A DNA stretch of 64,000 nucleotides from Heracleum sosnowskyi (GCA_030848705.1 CM061240.1:17131001-17195000), one strand, 5' to 3'; positions 8,601 to 19,082 are shown, numbered from the stretch's first letter. The notes: a model not told the origin generated them from the sequence alone. Program-made: numbers and translations.

Positions 8601-10555
8601 TTGAAGAAACCATAAAGCCAATCATTCTTCCCCCTGTAGAGGTCATAAGTGCAGAAGGTCAGAAGAGCACAATCTCAACCACCTACTATCCATCCACAAT
8701 GCCTAAAGATATCTCAACTCCTCAACCTACTCAACCTACTCCCAATGCTAAACCTGTCAAAGCTGCAGTTATCACAGAGGCCAAGCTACATGAAGTTGCC
8801 AATTCAAACATCTATCATGATGAGGCCTTCCTGGAGTTTCTGAAAGCCATCTACAGTAGTGCTCAAGGAGATGCAAGGATGTACAGACAGAAGATCAAGG
8901 AAAGCATCAAGTATTTCACAGTGGCAGTAAGGAAAATCAAGGATGTCCATCTAAGAGAGATAATCATGGTGTGCAAGGATAACTGCTTGTGGCACCTAGT
9001 TTTTCAAACTCTAGAGAAACTGAGATTTACTGACCTGTCAATCATTCTGGATTTGATTGAAAAGCATGGGATGAACAATGAAAGTCTTTATAATGACTTG
9101 AAGATGGACCAGAATAAAAGATTGCCTGAGGTTATATCCAAGCCAAGGTCGATAATTTACCAAAGCCTATCTCAAGACTGTAATATTGACCAACTAGTAA
9201 TTCCCTCAGACCTTTTAATGAAGAACAATGCAAAGATCAACCAGGTGCTGCAAATGCTGAGAGCTAAGAGAGGAGCTAGGACAGCTGAGGAACTAGAGAT
9301 GATTCACACTCTACAATCTTTTCTGATTCATGGAGTTATTCCTGAATCTGTCAAAGAAAAGAGCAAGAAGAAGGATAGTGAGGATGATGATGAGGAGAAA
9401 ACCTACAGAAGGAGATCTCTTTCTAGGAGTAATAAGGATGGACCAAGTGACAGCAGCAAAAGCAAATTCTCAAAGAAGACAAAAGATGCTGATGATAGCA
9501 AGAGGGATTACAAGGGGACAAAAGAATCAGCAAAGAGAACAAGAAGTGGAATTCAGCAAGTCAAGGACATTTCTAATAGTACTTTAACCAAAACACAAGA
9601 CTCTAAGTCTAGGGTGGGTACTGTTAGTAATGATCCTCCAAAATCATTATCTAAGACTTCTGAACCTGAATTGCCACAGAAGAAAGATGAAGCCACAAAA
9701 GGAATATCAAGAAAACACTTCCACAAAGTTACAGCTAGTGGAGTGTTACAATGGATGAAGGGGAAGGGAATGAAGCTACTTCCAAGTGATGTGGCACTGA
9801 AGACTGATTCTCCTTGTTCCAGAAAGGTGTCTCTTGTGAAACATATGAAGATCAAGAGTGTACCCAGAAGGATAAGGATAACAAAGAAGACTGGAAAACT
9901 CAAAAATGTTATTGGCATCAATGTGCTTCCACTAGATGAGGACTATGATGAAGATGCCCTAGCATTTTTGAGGGCTCAAAGGATCTTTGAAGTCAAAGTG
10001 AAGTTGGATCATCTAGAGATCAAGTACACTGATGGAAGAGAAAGAATAATGAAGCAAGGGGGATGGCAATATTTTGACACCTATGAGCAAGAAAGAATCA
10101 ATGCCTTGTTAAATTTTGAAGAAAAGGAAGAAAGGTTGTGGAAAATAGAGATTGCCAGATTCATGAAGATGCACTCTGACTACAAAGAAAATCTAAAGAA
10201 GCTGAATGAAGAAAAGAGGGGTGAGAAAGAAAAGGAGATGGCTGAGATGGAAGAAAGAGCAAATGAGCTAAGGAAGAAAGGGCTGTGCAGGGTAAAGCAA
10301 AATCCTTATACTGTTGAGTACAAAAATCATTATGGAGGAATAAGCAAGATAAGGATGGAGTTCATACATTCATATGTGGAAAGTGCCCTCAGAACAGCAG
10401 CTGAAGATCTAAAAGATTCTCCTCTCATTGAAGAACTGAGTGAAAGGGATGAAATTTTACTGGCCATCTCTGAAATAAAGAAGAATGAAGAAATAAGGAA
10501 GAAGAAAGTCTATGATGATTTCTTAGAGAAACAATTGGAAACTGAAGCTATGTAG
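5699..10555 (+). CDS. C1 third ORF (env-position accessory protein), 1,618 residues
   Basis: Occupies the position of the so-called env-like gene of SIRE elements. I see no signal peptide, no membrane segment and no furin-like site, so an envelope role is not supported. An N-terminal globular block (about residues 30-240, with RREWSFLFDALKK near 145) matches the equivalent ORF of element C2. A long Ser/Thr/Pro-rich, probably disordered part follows (about 290-620), then helical and coiled-coil segments (about 640-960), a Lys/Gln linker, a Lys/Asp/Glu/Ser-rich block (about 1210-1330), and a C-terminal Glu/Lys-rich helical domain (about 1420-1600) also matched in C2. The frame is uninterrupted over 4.86 kb. 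Function is unknown; scaffold or nucleic-acid-binding roles are only guesses. Confidence 0.88.
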   Translation: MAPKSQTVSSSIPLTIPKETNLLTIPSEAEAKPRYKCFVRFLNTSYLRQALTLNPTLYVDVLEGFWRTAMVSTMAREDGTSFQEVTCSIGGKHFQFGEKEINEALGFKVEGHDQEATDAQIVDFMTFILYADEIDTGKLNKKFVRREWSFLFDALKKVFLCRKTGWDHISHIAVKLAYSLAYNQEINVGAIILKEFAQRLGRTVRGRGNDIFYPRFLQVILNHLDANVHELEGIDKTKMAYSKSMSKILFGSLDTRNQVDVILSVTKHMQDTFESYPLDKPIYHELSWTGKAKTEGATQSNPSLPIPSSNPTENTTVEVRQPSASISQNVDVTKKKTKKRALTVINESVEIESENPESPLTRQKKKSKSIATTASSQQDSDVEKGVHLLLSMASQQVIGIEKSSLPTAPCTEFAQGQDLTLDPRSDKADHTQSGEHIIVETPPISQGELPNSNLNPTSLSDSSIKISSEQESHSNDNLAFDQSQFSHVIEPILSDMVHDTMLTTQEPHLVGQGMHDGAYPNDTTTNMEDSPVFTGDSMPNSPILQDVELSSQTNRADVVTHPISMETTSDPTAIPRLEETQNLTSHEVPSTSSHLAQATMSEWLKPVHHDGPSGSSSVPSKMTEEAIQDLHVAQIDEFSKIAQHLLTSNLPNADYEAILLCHKEDVEAQQEKIVDAAEPEGNVDAWLDAKRTLKLKDALAFLREEYLTSLGSNTKDLSPAAIYDAVNDVYRNQLKALHYLGKGLQSEISSIQEATDRSLTQLRNSYLSDFPKVDDILKEIQKTNSTVNMMDISLAMVTDNIRKLATTLENQIKANINSNAMLNVIWKNQYGDKLVDEVPLSNISQFDFAKIKDQSLNSFKSQQLFSKVDGLEREVASLKDENRVLANSLKQLNDKLDDQGNNTSNILLVQQQMLTSMMKQMNLPIPGEAQDILSDPKPKGEKQKEVILKQRGGVPAKQPKHKGKGKLIEETIKPIILPPVEVISAEGQKSTISTTYYPSTMPKDISTPQPTQPTPNAKPVKAAVITEAKLHEVANSNIYHDEAFLEFLKAIYSSAQGDARMYRQKIKESIKYFTVAVRKIKDVHLREIIMVCKDNCLWHLVFQTLEKLRFTDLSIILDLIEKHGMNNESLYNDLKMDQNKRLPEVISKPRSIIYQSLSQDCNIDQLVIPSDLLMKNNAKINQVLQMLRAKRGARTAEELEMIHTLQSFLIHGVIPESVKEKSKKKDSEDDDEEKTYRRRSLSRSNKDGPSDSSKSKFSKKTKDADDSKRDYKGTKESAKRTRSGIQQVKDISNSTLTKTQDSKSRVGTVSNDPPKSLSKTSEPELPQKKDEATKGISRKHFHKVTASGVLQWMKGKGMKLLPSDVALKTDSPCSRKVSLVKHMKIKSVPRRIRITKKTGKLKNVIGINVLPLDEDYDEDALAFLRAQRIFEVKVKLDHLEIKYTDGRERIMKQGGWQYFDTYEQERINALLNFEEKEERLWKIEIARFMKMHSDYKENLKKLNEEKRGEKEKEMAEMEERANELRKKGLCRVKQNPYTVEYKNHYGGISKIRMEFIHSYVESALRTAAEDLKDSPLIEELSERDEILLAISEIKKNEEIRKKKVYDDFLEKQLETEAM

Positions 10556-10694
10556 CTCAAGGAGAAATTCTGTAAGACTAAATTTCCAAGTTGTTATCAA
10601 ATTCTGTTCTTAACTTTATCTTCTTTATACTTGTTCTTTTTATGTTAGTTAGGCTTGTTATCAGACATGAAATTGTGCCTAAGGGTCTTACTCA

Positions 10695-10709
10695 CAATTT
10701 GGGGGAGAT
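10695..10709 (+). other. C1 polypurine tract
   Basis: AATTTGGGGGAGA-type purine run immediately upstream of the TGTTAG that opens the 3' LTR; the expected site for plus-strand DNA priming. Confidence 0.85.
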
Positions 10710-11989
10710 TGTTAGGCTCAAGACATGTCTGAATACCACTATTAACAAGCCTACACTATGTGACTATGTCACATTACATGACCTAGTGAGTTCTATCACT
10801 GGGATGTAGTATAGGTCTCTAAATGTACTTGTCTTGTTCTCATGAACATAAGCTTGATCATATATGCTCAAAGTTATAATGAGCTTAGCAATGTTTCTTG
10901 CATCTAGATTGTATATAGGCCATTGAATAATTGTCCTGGTAGAAGTTCAGAAGTGTTCATGCAGCAGGATAGAAATGAATAAGGCCATGAAGGAATAAGT
11001 TGCAGAAATTTGTCTAAGGCATTATATAGCAAAGTCAGAAGAAAGCTATGTCGTGAAGTCACCAATATCTATGTCGTGTAGTGCTACATCGCATAGTCCA
11101 TTTTGTACTATGTCGAGAAGTCCTCAAGACTCATGTCGTGAAGTGTTGAAGTCAGCAAAGTCAAAGAAGCCTAGATCGTGAAGTCCTCAGAAGCCTTATG
11201 TCGCATAGTCATCAAATGACCTATGCCGCATAGTCATCAAATGACCTATGTCGCATAGTCATCAAATGACCTATGTCGCATAGTCATCAAATGACCTATG
11301 TCGCAGAGTCTTCAAAGGCTATATCGCGTAGTCCTCACAAGTGAGATCGCGAAGTCAGGAATGAAGTGAAGTTCACGATATCAACACTTAGCCGTTTACA
11401 ACAAGACAAATCAAGGTACAGAATCAAGAATCAAAAGAGACAAATACTGAAGCATTTGTTCTGGCAAGGTGGTCCAAAGAACATATGGCAAATCTACAGC
11501 TAAACTTGGAGAGAAAGATAAGAGACAAGCAGCTACAGAAACGGGAAAGACTCCGAAAAGCAGGTGGTCCTTCCTGACACAGTTAACGTCTTATGGCAGG
11601 ACAAGTTGGACTTTCAGCAAGGGGTAACTGTGTAAAAATAGGTGTGTGCACTAGTTTGTATAGGGCTTATATATATCATGCACATCCTATTGTTAGCTGT
11701 AAGAGAGATACACATAGTTTTTATCTGAAGCTCTTTTCTCTGTTAGCAAGCAAGTTCAAACTGTTCTTGTTTAGAAGCCAGAAATTCGATTGTGAATTTC
11801 TTGGAAAGCTGTAGTATTTAATTTGCTTATACAAAGTAGATTAAAGTGATTGTGTGTGTTATTTACTTTCTGCATATTACATATCATAATCATATACAGT
11901 CTTGTACTTAGTTTTCAAGAATCGAAAAATATATCAAACTATCCATTCACCCCCCTCTGTCTAGTTTCTAGTAGTATTCATTTCTAACA
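10710..11989 (+). repeat. C1 3' LTR, 1,280 bp
   Basis: Begins TGTTAGGCTC and ends TTTCTAACA, giving a perfect 6-bp inverted terminus. A TATA-like TATATATA lies near 11669 in the context GGGCTTATATATATCATGC. U3 is loaded with CTATGTCGCATAG-type words and a 25-bp tandem repeat. The short open frames inside it look like chance. The partner 5' LTR is outside the window, so insertion age cannot be estimated here. Confidence 0.9.
11196..11320 (+). repeat. 25-bp tandem repeat in C1 U3, five units
   Basis: Units start at 11196, 11221, 11246, 11271 and 11296. Each opens with the hairpin-forming word CTATGTCGCATAG (CTATG-TCG-CATAG) followed by TCATCAAATGAC, itself an imperfect inverted repeat (TCAT...ATGA). 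The first four are nearly identical; the fifth is diverged. Looser copies of the word extend across about 11045-11385. Confidence 0.9.
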
Positions 11990-12000
11990 ACACACTTAAC

Positions 12001-12720
12001 ATTGATGATCTATCCAAATTGATGGATACATACTTCCTTTTCATTTACTTGGATTGAGATGAAAAAATGGTTTGGATTTGCTTTTTTCTCAACTTTAAAT
12101 GTTCTCATTTTGAATTCGATTTTGAAATTATATTTGATCGCGATCAAATCCATGAACAATATGTCTACGTGTGTGTGAGTATAATAAATATTAGTCTTTT
12201 TTTTTTGGATTTTATATCAATATGACTTAATCAAGTACGAATTTTGATCGAAGTCTGTGTACTATCTTCCCAACCGTATATAATTGAACTACTAGATGAA
12301 ATCTAGTACAAATTTGATTTATGATTAGTTTGTATCAAGATTGGGATAAACCAAGATCGGTTTGAGATTTTAACTTTGAGTTAAGATTTGTATCAATCAT
12401 AATTAAGTTCAAAAGTTTAGACGACAATAGCATCAACCGTATTTGATATGATTTTTTATCTAGAAAATTCCTATGTATATATGTATTATTTTTAATATAT
12501 ATTATGGATTTTTTTTGTCATAAAAGTCATCGATCATCCTTCCTTTTTAAATTTATGTATATGATTTTTTTTTTTACAGCAAACACTGAAGAAAATGCTC
12601 CAAAAAATATTAAGGTACATGTCCAAAGCACGGAGTTTCAGGTATTATACTTTTCGTGTCGTATAAACTTTTTGTCATCTTTTTGTGTGACATTAAATAA
12701 GGATTAAATGTAGATATATT
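12001..12720 (+). repeat. Host segment copy A, duplicated at about 41000-41690
   Basis: Begins just after the C1 LTR with ATTGATGATCTATCCAAATT and stays alignable by eye with 41003-41690 over about 700 bases, with many substitutions and small indels. Homology is lost after about 12700. It contains intron sequence and one 62-base exon. Copy B shows that the stretch belongs to intron 1 of a gene whose first exon, for copy A, must lie beyond C1. Confidence 0.85.
12580..12641 (+). pseudogene. 62-base internal exon of an unrecognised gene, copy A
   Basis: Flanked by a T-rich tract plus ACAG acceptor and by a GTATTA donor. In the frame supported by copy B it reads ANTEENAPKNIKVHVQSTEF-type sequence. 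It differs from the copy-B exon at about 7 of 62 positions without changing length or frame. I do not recognise the family. Whether copy A still makes a transcript is doubtful, because an almost 12-kb retrotransposon lies in the upstream intron. Confidence 0.55.
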
Positions 12721-13156
12721 TATTTCAATCATAGACACTAAATCTATCATTATCGTATTCATGTACTTTCCTACTTTATGCATCTAAAAATTCAATCAAT
12801 TCATACATTAAATTGTACTAAACTTTTGTGATTGTTCTAAAGTATATTGTAACCAAATGAAGTTTTGAGCACGCGGGTCCCATATTTTTATAAAGAATGT
12901 TATCTTTAAAAATGAATTTGGGACATGTTTTGAGATATTTTGTTGGGACCTCTAGCATTTTTCATTTTAATATACAATTCTTCGTATTAAAATTCTCATA
13001 ACTGATGCATTGAAAACTACTAAACACCTCATTTTTATATTAATTATATATACAACCACTAGTTGCAAAATTTATCATAAAAACAATTTATTGTTTGCGT
13101 TTTTGATGGATTCTTACGCGTAGCACTAGTTCGGAAGACTGTTGCTTAGCTGAAGT
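12642..13156. other. Host AT-rich non-coding DNA
   Basis: Continues intron-like sequence of copy A to about 12720, then AT-rich DNA with no convincing exon, repeat or transposon end. Confidence 0.5.
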
Positions 13157-13447
13157 TTAATATACTTTAACTCGGTCTTCATCAACCCTTTCAGCAAGCA
13201 CTGATGAATCTGATTGGACATCCAAATTTTCCACACCAGCAACTACAAAAATTTCCGGTTTGAGTTTGGGTATTGCTGGAATATAGTGTGGAATTCTCTT
13301 GCTGTACATAGGAGAGCGACTAAGGTTGACACAGGAAAACAGCTTAACATTCACTGTTTCGACCTGGTCTGAAGCTCTCCCTGTCTTCTTCAGTTTCTGT
13401 TCTGAAGTCAGTGTTACTCCAAAGAAGATCTGCTTCCAGTTTCGCAG
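13157..13447 (-). pseudogene. Unrecognised terminal exon or gene fragment, 96 codons
   Basis: On the minus strand an acceptor-like ACTAACAG at 13455-13448 is followed by an open frame starting LRNWKQIFFGVTL and ending ...DRVKVY at a TAA (13157-13159). Codon use looks coding rather than random, with mixed charged and hydrophobic residues and no low complexity. No further exon is evident nearby, so it is probably a last exon or a captured fragment. I do not recognise the family. It is unrelated to the BTB gene further right. Confidence 0.4.
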
Positions 13448-13832
13448 CTGTTAGTTTTGTTGCAGCCTGAAACTTAGGATAAACCAGAAGGTGTTCAACA
13501 GAAACAAGCAAACTTGTCACTAGATTTTTTATGTATATGAATTAATTATAACATTTGTATTGGTTAAGTTTCTTTAACTATATGATTAGATTGGTTATTA
13601 TGAAAACTATTATTGATTGAAATTACTTTCTCTATTATCCTTATCTTCTCTCTGTAGTCCATGTTGAGACTCTGAATTCTATATAGTCTATGTTTAGACT
13701 CCAAATCAGTTCTAATGCTCCATGTAAATCTAGCATTGAAGTTATTACTGATCGTTATTTATAAAACGAATAGTTGTCGACCAAACTCGAACTTTGTCAT
13801 GTGTTATATAACGACTAATTTCAAAATGGAGT
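13448..13832. other. Host DNA left of the chromovirus array
   Basis: No gene seen. The five bases before the first LTR (13828-13832, GGAGT) would be the target duplication, but the matching copy at the other end is lost with the truncated right end of the array. Confidence 0.5.
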
Positions 13833-14018
13833 TGTAATAAACCCCTTAATATTACGATTTAATGAACTCAGTCTATTGATAGCCCTCGAGCTTTGATTGA
13901 ATTAGAATTACAAAGAGTGATAATAAAGTCGAATACAATCTGCAAGACTTTCGAGAGGTCTGCTCTCTCCCAACCACCGCCTAGTAACTTGACTTAATTT
14001 CTGCATACCCTAGTTGCA
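13833..14018 (-). repeat. Chromovirus LTR a (3' LTR of copy A)
   Basis: On the minus strand runs TGCAACTAGG...TTTATTACA, 186 bp. It differs from LTRs b and c at two positions (T for C near 13872; A for G near 13971). A purine tract lies immediately upstream in the element direction (plus strand 14019-14035, CCTCTTTCCTCTTTT). Confidence 0.9.
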
Positions 14019-14075
14019 TCCCTCTTTCCTCTTTTATATGCCCCCTTCTTGCTTTTACCTCCTTGCCCCTTTTCT

Positions 14076-17000
14076 TCATTGCAGATTTCCCCCTTTGCCC
14101 TTGCCTTCTATATTTACTTCTTTACCCTTCCACTTCTTTCTTGTATACGGAATTAGCTTTCGAATCTTTGTGCCGTTCATTACATTGCTCGCGGTCCAAA
14201 GTTTCACCTTGTCCTCAAGGTGGAAGGTAGGAAACCTAGCATCAATCGATATAGCATCTTCTCACGTAGCTTCAAACAACGGCAAATCTTTCCATTTAAG
14301 CAGTACCTCAGTCTGTGTAGAATCCCCCTAGCGAACGTCAAGTATCAGTTCTGGAACTGCCACCATTTCGAACTCCGCAGTTAACTGGTCAGGGATCATG
14401 GGGTTCGCTGGTAGAGGCCCAACAGCACGTTTAAGCTGAGAAACGTGAAATACGGGGTGGATCTTGCTGGAATCCGGAAGCTGAAGCTTATAAGCAACTT
14501 GACCAATTCGTTGAACCACCGGAAAAGGTCCATAAAATCTTGCTGCCAGTTTTTCATATGGTCGTTTGGACAAGGAACGTTGGCGATAGGGCTGAAGTTT
14601 CACATAAACTTGTTGGCCGACCTCGAATTTTTCATCTCGCCGTTTTTTATCAGCATGGAGCTTCATCTGCTGCTGGGCTTTAAGCAAATTGTACCGTAAG
14701 TCATCCAGAATTGCATCCCTTTCCTGCAACATAACCTCAATACTATCCACTGGGGACTGTCCCCTGCCAAGACGCGTGACCACTGGGGTTCCCGGCCATA
14801 CAATACTTGAAATGGCGAGAACTTAGTAGACGTATGAGGAGATGTATTATAAGAAAACTCTGCCCAGTGGAGCCATTTGGACCACGACTTTGGCTGACCC
14901 CCTGCGAAACATCTCAGATACGTTTCCAACAGCTTATTGACAATTTTCGTCTGACCATCTGTTTGCGGATGGTATGCAGTGCTTCGCTGTAGGGCGGTGC
15001 CTTGTAGACGAAATATTTCCTTCCAAAAACTACTGAGAAAGATGCGATCCCTATCGGAAACAATCAAAGCTGGAAACCCGTGTAACTTTACAATTTCCTT
15101 GACAAACACAGTTGCCACTGTCAATGCTGAAAACGGATGTCGAAGTGCTAAAAAATGTCCATATTTGGATAATCGATCGATGACCACCAGAATGGTGTCC
15201 ACTCCGTGTGACACGGACAATCCTTCAATGAAGTCTAAGGAAATATCCTTCCACACTCGTAGTGGAATGGGCAGTGGCTGTAGCAGACCTGCTGGAACTT
15301 GTTGAGAGCTTTTGTGGCGCTGACAGATATCACAGTGTCGCACAAACTCCGTAACGTCTTTTCTCATTCCTACCCAGAACCAATTCACCGCAATTTTCAA
15401 GTAAGTCTTAACATCCCCTGTATGACCCCCCATTGGTGACCCATGATACAACTGTAGTATGATTGGAATGAAATAAGATGTTCGTGGAATCACAAACCTG
15501 CCTTTGTAGAGCAACTTGTCGTCCCTCATACTGAATCCCACATGAGCTTTTGTATTCGAACTAATGTCGTGATGGATTTGCTGAAGCATCGGGTCCTGTT
15601 TGACCTCCAAGTCCAATCTTGACCAATCAATTTCGGACACCGACAGCAGTGCCCCAAACTCTATTTTTTCTCCATCCTTTCGAGATAACGCATCAGCCAC
15701 TCTGTTCGAACTTCCAGGTTTAAACTGCACCTCAAAAGAGAACCTCAACAATTTAGTTACCCATTTTTGGTACTCAACCCCAACTTCTCTTTGCTGCATT
15801 ATAAAACGCAAGCTTTGTTGATCCTTTTTTACCACAAAATGTCGTCCTAAGAGGTAGTGGCGCCACTTTTGCACCGCCAAGCAAATGGCCATTAATTCTT
15901 TTTCATAAATTGATTTCAGTTGTGCCTTTTGGCCCAATAACTTACTGAAAAAAGCCACCGGCCTGTTGTCTTGCATCAACACTGCCCCCAATCCAAATCC
16001 CGAAGCATCAGTCTCTAACACGAAGTTTTTAGTGAAATCGGGTAACACCAGTACTGGAGGGCTCACCATTGCCTGTTTCAGCTCATTGAAAGCCACTGTG
16101 GCCGCATCCGACCATCCATACGCATCTTTTTTGAGTTGTGCTGTAAGTGGTTGTGCAATATGAGCGTACTTCGAGATAAACTTTCTGTAATACCCCGTTA
16201 AACCCAAAAATCCACGTAGTTCCTTTAGGTTCTTCGGCAGATTCCATTCGAGGATAGCTCGCACTTTATCCCCATCCACAGCCACCCCTTCAGCTGAAAT
16301 GATGTGCCCCAAATAAGCAACTATTTCCTTGCCAAACTCGCACTTTTTTTGATTGACTACTAAACTGTTCTGCCTTAACTGGTCCAGTACTAACTCCATA
16401 TGTTGGCTATGCTCCTCCACTGACTTACTATAAACAAGTATGTCATCAAAAAAGACCAACACGAACTTTCGGAGAAACGGTCGAAATACGTCATTCATGA
16501 GGGATTGGAATGTCGCGGGACCGTTCATTAATCCGAACGGTAAAACCAAGAACTCATAATGGCCATCGTGCGTCCGGAACGCTGTTTTGTGGGTGTCTTG
16601 GGGTTTGACCAGAATTTGATGATACCCCGCTTTGAGATCAAGCTTAGAAAAAATGACTGCCCCATGTAGTTCGTCGAGAAGTTCGTCTATCACGGGAATG
16701 GGATACTTATCGGGAACCGTTTCTTTGTTCAGGCCGCGGTAGTCGACGCAGAAACGCCATGACCCGTCTTTTTTTTTGACCAGTAGCACGGGACTCGAAT
16801 ACGGGCTGCACGACGGTTTAATTATCCCTGCAGCCAGCATCTCCTGTATCAACCATTCGATCTCGTCTTTTTGACACTGAGGATATCTGTATGGCCGAAC
16901 TCCCACGGGATTTGACCCTTCCTTGAGTACTATCGCATGTTCGTGCCCTCGAGACGGAGGTAAGCCTCGGGGTGTGTCAAAAATGCGACTATACTTCTCA

Positions 17001-19056
17001 ATTACTGACTGCAAAAACTCGGGAACCCTGGTCCTGCCTCTGTCCCCCCTTTTGCTACTTGTATTTTTTCCACCAAGTTCAACTCGACATAGTATCCTGT
17101 CTTTTCCTTCCTTAGAGTTTTCAACATCGCCTTTATAGAGATTTGAGAATGAACCAGTGACGAATCGCCCACCAATGTAATCGTTCGACCCCCAAATTCA
17201 AAATGCATAACCTGTGTCTTCCAATTATTGATCATTGTCCCCAATGTCTCGAGCCATTGTACCCCCAAGATGATATCGGAATTTCCCAACTCGAGTGGCA
17301 ACATATCCACCATGATCTCCACACTCCCATCCAATATCAACTCCACCCCTTTACATAATCCTTGCCCCCTAATAGTTTCTCCATTCCCCAGTGAAACGCC
17401 AAATCCCCCCACATTGGCTACGGTAATCCCTAATTCCTCAACCACCGATAGGGATATGAAGTTATGGGTGGCACCGGGATCTATCAACACCACGACCTCC
17501 TTACCTTTCACACTTCCCCGCAATTTCATGGTCTTAGGATTAGATAAGCCAATAACAGAATTTAAAGATACTTCTGGTTGAGCTGTTACCTCTGGTTCTT
17601 GTTCCGGTGTAGGTGACATGGGTGATTCACTCCCTGAATACTCTGTCCCTTCCTCCTCTTCCTCTTCCATCACTAATACGCTCAACTCCCTTCTTCTGCA
17701 TCGATGTCCAATGGACCATTTCTCGTCGCACCGGAAACAAAGCCCCTTGGCCCTTTTGTCTTGTAATTCCTTGTCTGAGAGACGTCTCATCTCGCCGCCT
17801 GATTTTACTGAACTGGTGGGAACTGTTTGCCTTGGGGAATTTACCGATCCATGAGACTCACTCGACTGTGCGGCCCAACTTCTTATGGACGTGGGGCTGG
17901 AATGATTGGAAAACACCACAGACCCTCCCTGACTAGGTTGTTTGAATGACCCCGACGAATACTGCCCATTCTTAAAAAAACTGACTCCATTTTTCTTGAG
18001 TCCACTTACTTTATTGCGTTCCTCGACACGTAAAGCCAACTCCATAGCCTGCTCGAGGCTGACCGGATTTAGTAAACGTATTTCCACCCTTATCTCTTCT
18101 TTTAAACCATTCAAAAACTGCCCCAACAGGATCTCCTCAGATAAACGATCCAAGGGCGCGGCTGTCTCTATAAATTTCCTGCGGTACTCCGCGACTATCG
18201 TCGTCTGCGTTGTAGCTAACCACTGTTCACACAAGGACCCCCCACTCGACGGTCTAAACTGCCTCAGCATAAACTCCCTTAGTTCATCCCACCTCCTGAT
18301 GGGGCGTCTCTTGTTTTCCCACTGAAACCATCGTAACGCGTCACCCTCAAGTGCTACCACCACCGCTTCCAATTTCTCAACCTCAGTCAGTCGATAAAAA
18401 CTGAAATATCTCTCAATACGCATGACCCACCCATCGGGATCAACTCCGTCAAACACCGGCATATCCAACTTCCGATATCGCCACCCCCCAGTCCCCCCAG
18501 GCACGCCACCTCCAACTCCCATACCTTCATTTCCCCCATGACCACCATTTCCCCCATATCCTCCAAATCCCCCATAGCCCCCACCATCAAACATGTGGCC
18601 GCTTCCCCCTTCTATTTGTCTTCCCCCAACTCCTATCCCAAAGCTGTCACTCCCCACCATCGCCGCCATAGAACTTGGCGAAGCGAGTATTTTGTTGATA
18701 CTCCCTTTTGTTTTGTTTATCAACGGTACTTGACTCCCTTGAGCTCCTGTCATAGTAGATCTCATCTCGGTTTGAAACTTCAACTGGTCGTTCTTAATGG
18801 AGTTTATCAAGGTTTCGTGATACTCGCGCGTGCGCTGCACGCGTCCCTCCAAACGCCCTGCCATGGAGTCTAGGTCTGCCCCCAATTGTTTTGCAACCTT
18901 AGACTGCCCTTCAATTAGTAATTCCGATAGGGAGTGATGCATCGCCTCTACCGCTCTTTCCACCGCTTTCGACACCATCCCTGAAATCGCCTCCTCTAAC
19001 CCCACTATCTTTTCTTCGATTTGATCCACCCGTTGTGCTACTGTTGGCGGCCCCAT
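14076..19056 (-). pseudogene. Chromovirus copy A gag-pol, broken
   Basis: Gag starts at 19056: Gly-rich stretch, a retrotransposon-gag helix region, and a degenerate knuckle CFRC...GHRC. Protease motif reads D-P-G instead of D-S/T-G (Pro codon 17476-17478). RT has FFDDILVYS; RNase H has TDASGFGLGAVL; IN shows an HHCC finger and D-D-E with SDRD and HPQTDGQT; a chromodomain (ELILDVR...LLKWKDL...ATWE) follows. Three breaks relative to copy B: a one-base deletion near 17029 (gag-PR ends at 17002), a one-base deletion in a G run near 14787, and a CAG-to-TAG stop at 14328-14330 before the chromodomain. All other domains are readable. Confidence 0.9.
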
Positions 19057-19068
19057 CGCAGATCGAGT

Positions 19069-19080
19069 GCTCTGATACCA
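19069..19080 (-). other. Primer-binding site of chromovirus copy A
   Basis: TGGTATCAGAGC on the minus strand, complementary to the 3' end of initiator tRNA-Met, two bases from LTR b. Confidence 0.85.
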
Positions 19081-19082
19081 CT

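Larger units (their letters stand above)
1..11989 (+). mobile_element. Ty1/copia LTR retrotransposon C1, SIRE/Maximus-like, 5' end outside window
   Basis: Order is gag, pol (PR-INT-RT-RNaseH), a long third ORF, a purine tract, then a 3' LTR ending in TG...CA with a TGTTAG/CTAACA inverted pair. A large ORF between pol and the 3' LTR is the hallmark of the SIRE/Maximus copia lineage. The 5' LTR, primer-binding site and gag N-terminus lie upstream of base 1. The 5 bases after the LTR (11990-11994, ACACA) are the presumed target duplication; the matching left copy is not visible. The three frames are open at full length, which is unusual in this window, but an RNase H catalytic residue is changed. 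Confidence 0.93.

Noticed and set aside
5699..10555. Envelope glycoprotein function for the C1 third ORF
   Set aside because: Position fits the env-like label, but no signal peptide, membrane span or cleavage site is visible; called an accessory protein instead.
11196..11320. CRISPR-like array
   Set aside because: Direct tandem repeats without unique spacers, inside a plant LTR.
11593..11814. 73-codon ORF inside the C1 LTR
   Set aside because: Lies across the TATA box and transcript start; no recognisable features.
17228..18873. Plus-strand ORFs of 78-127 codons across the chromovirus gag region (and their copies near 22479-24124)
   Set aside because: They are antisense shadows of the gag-protease coding sequence, repeat identically in both copies, and have no domain of their own.
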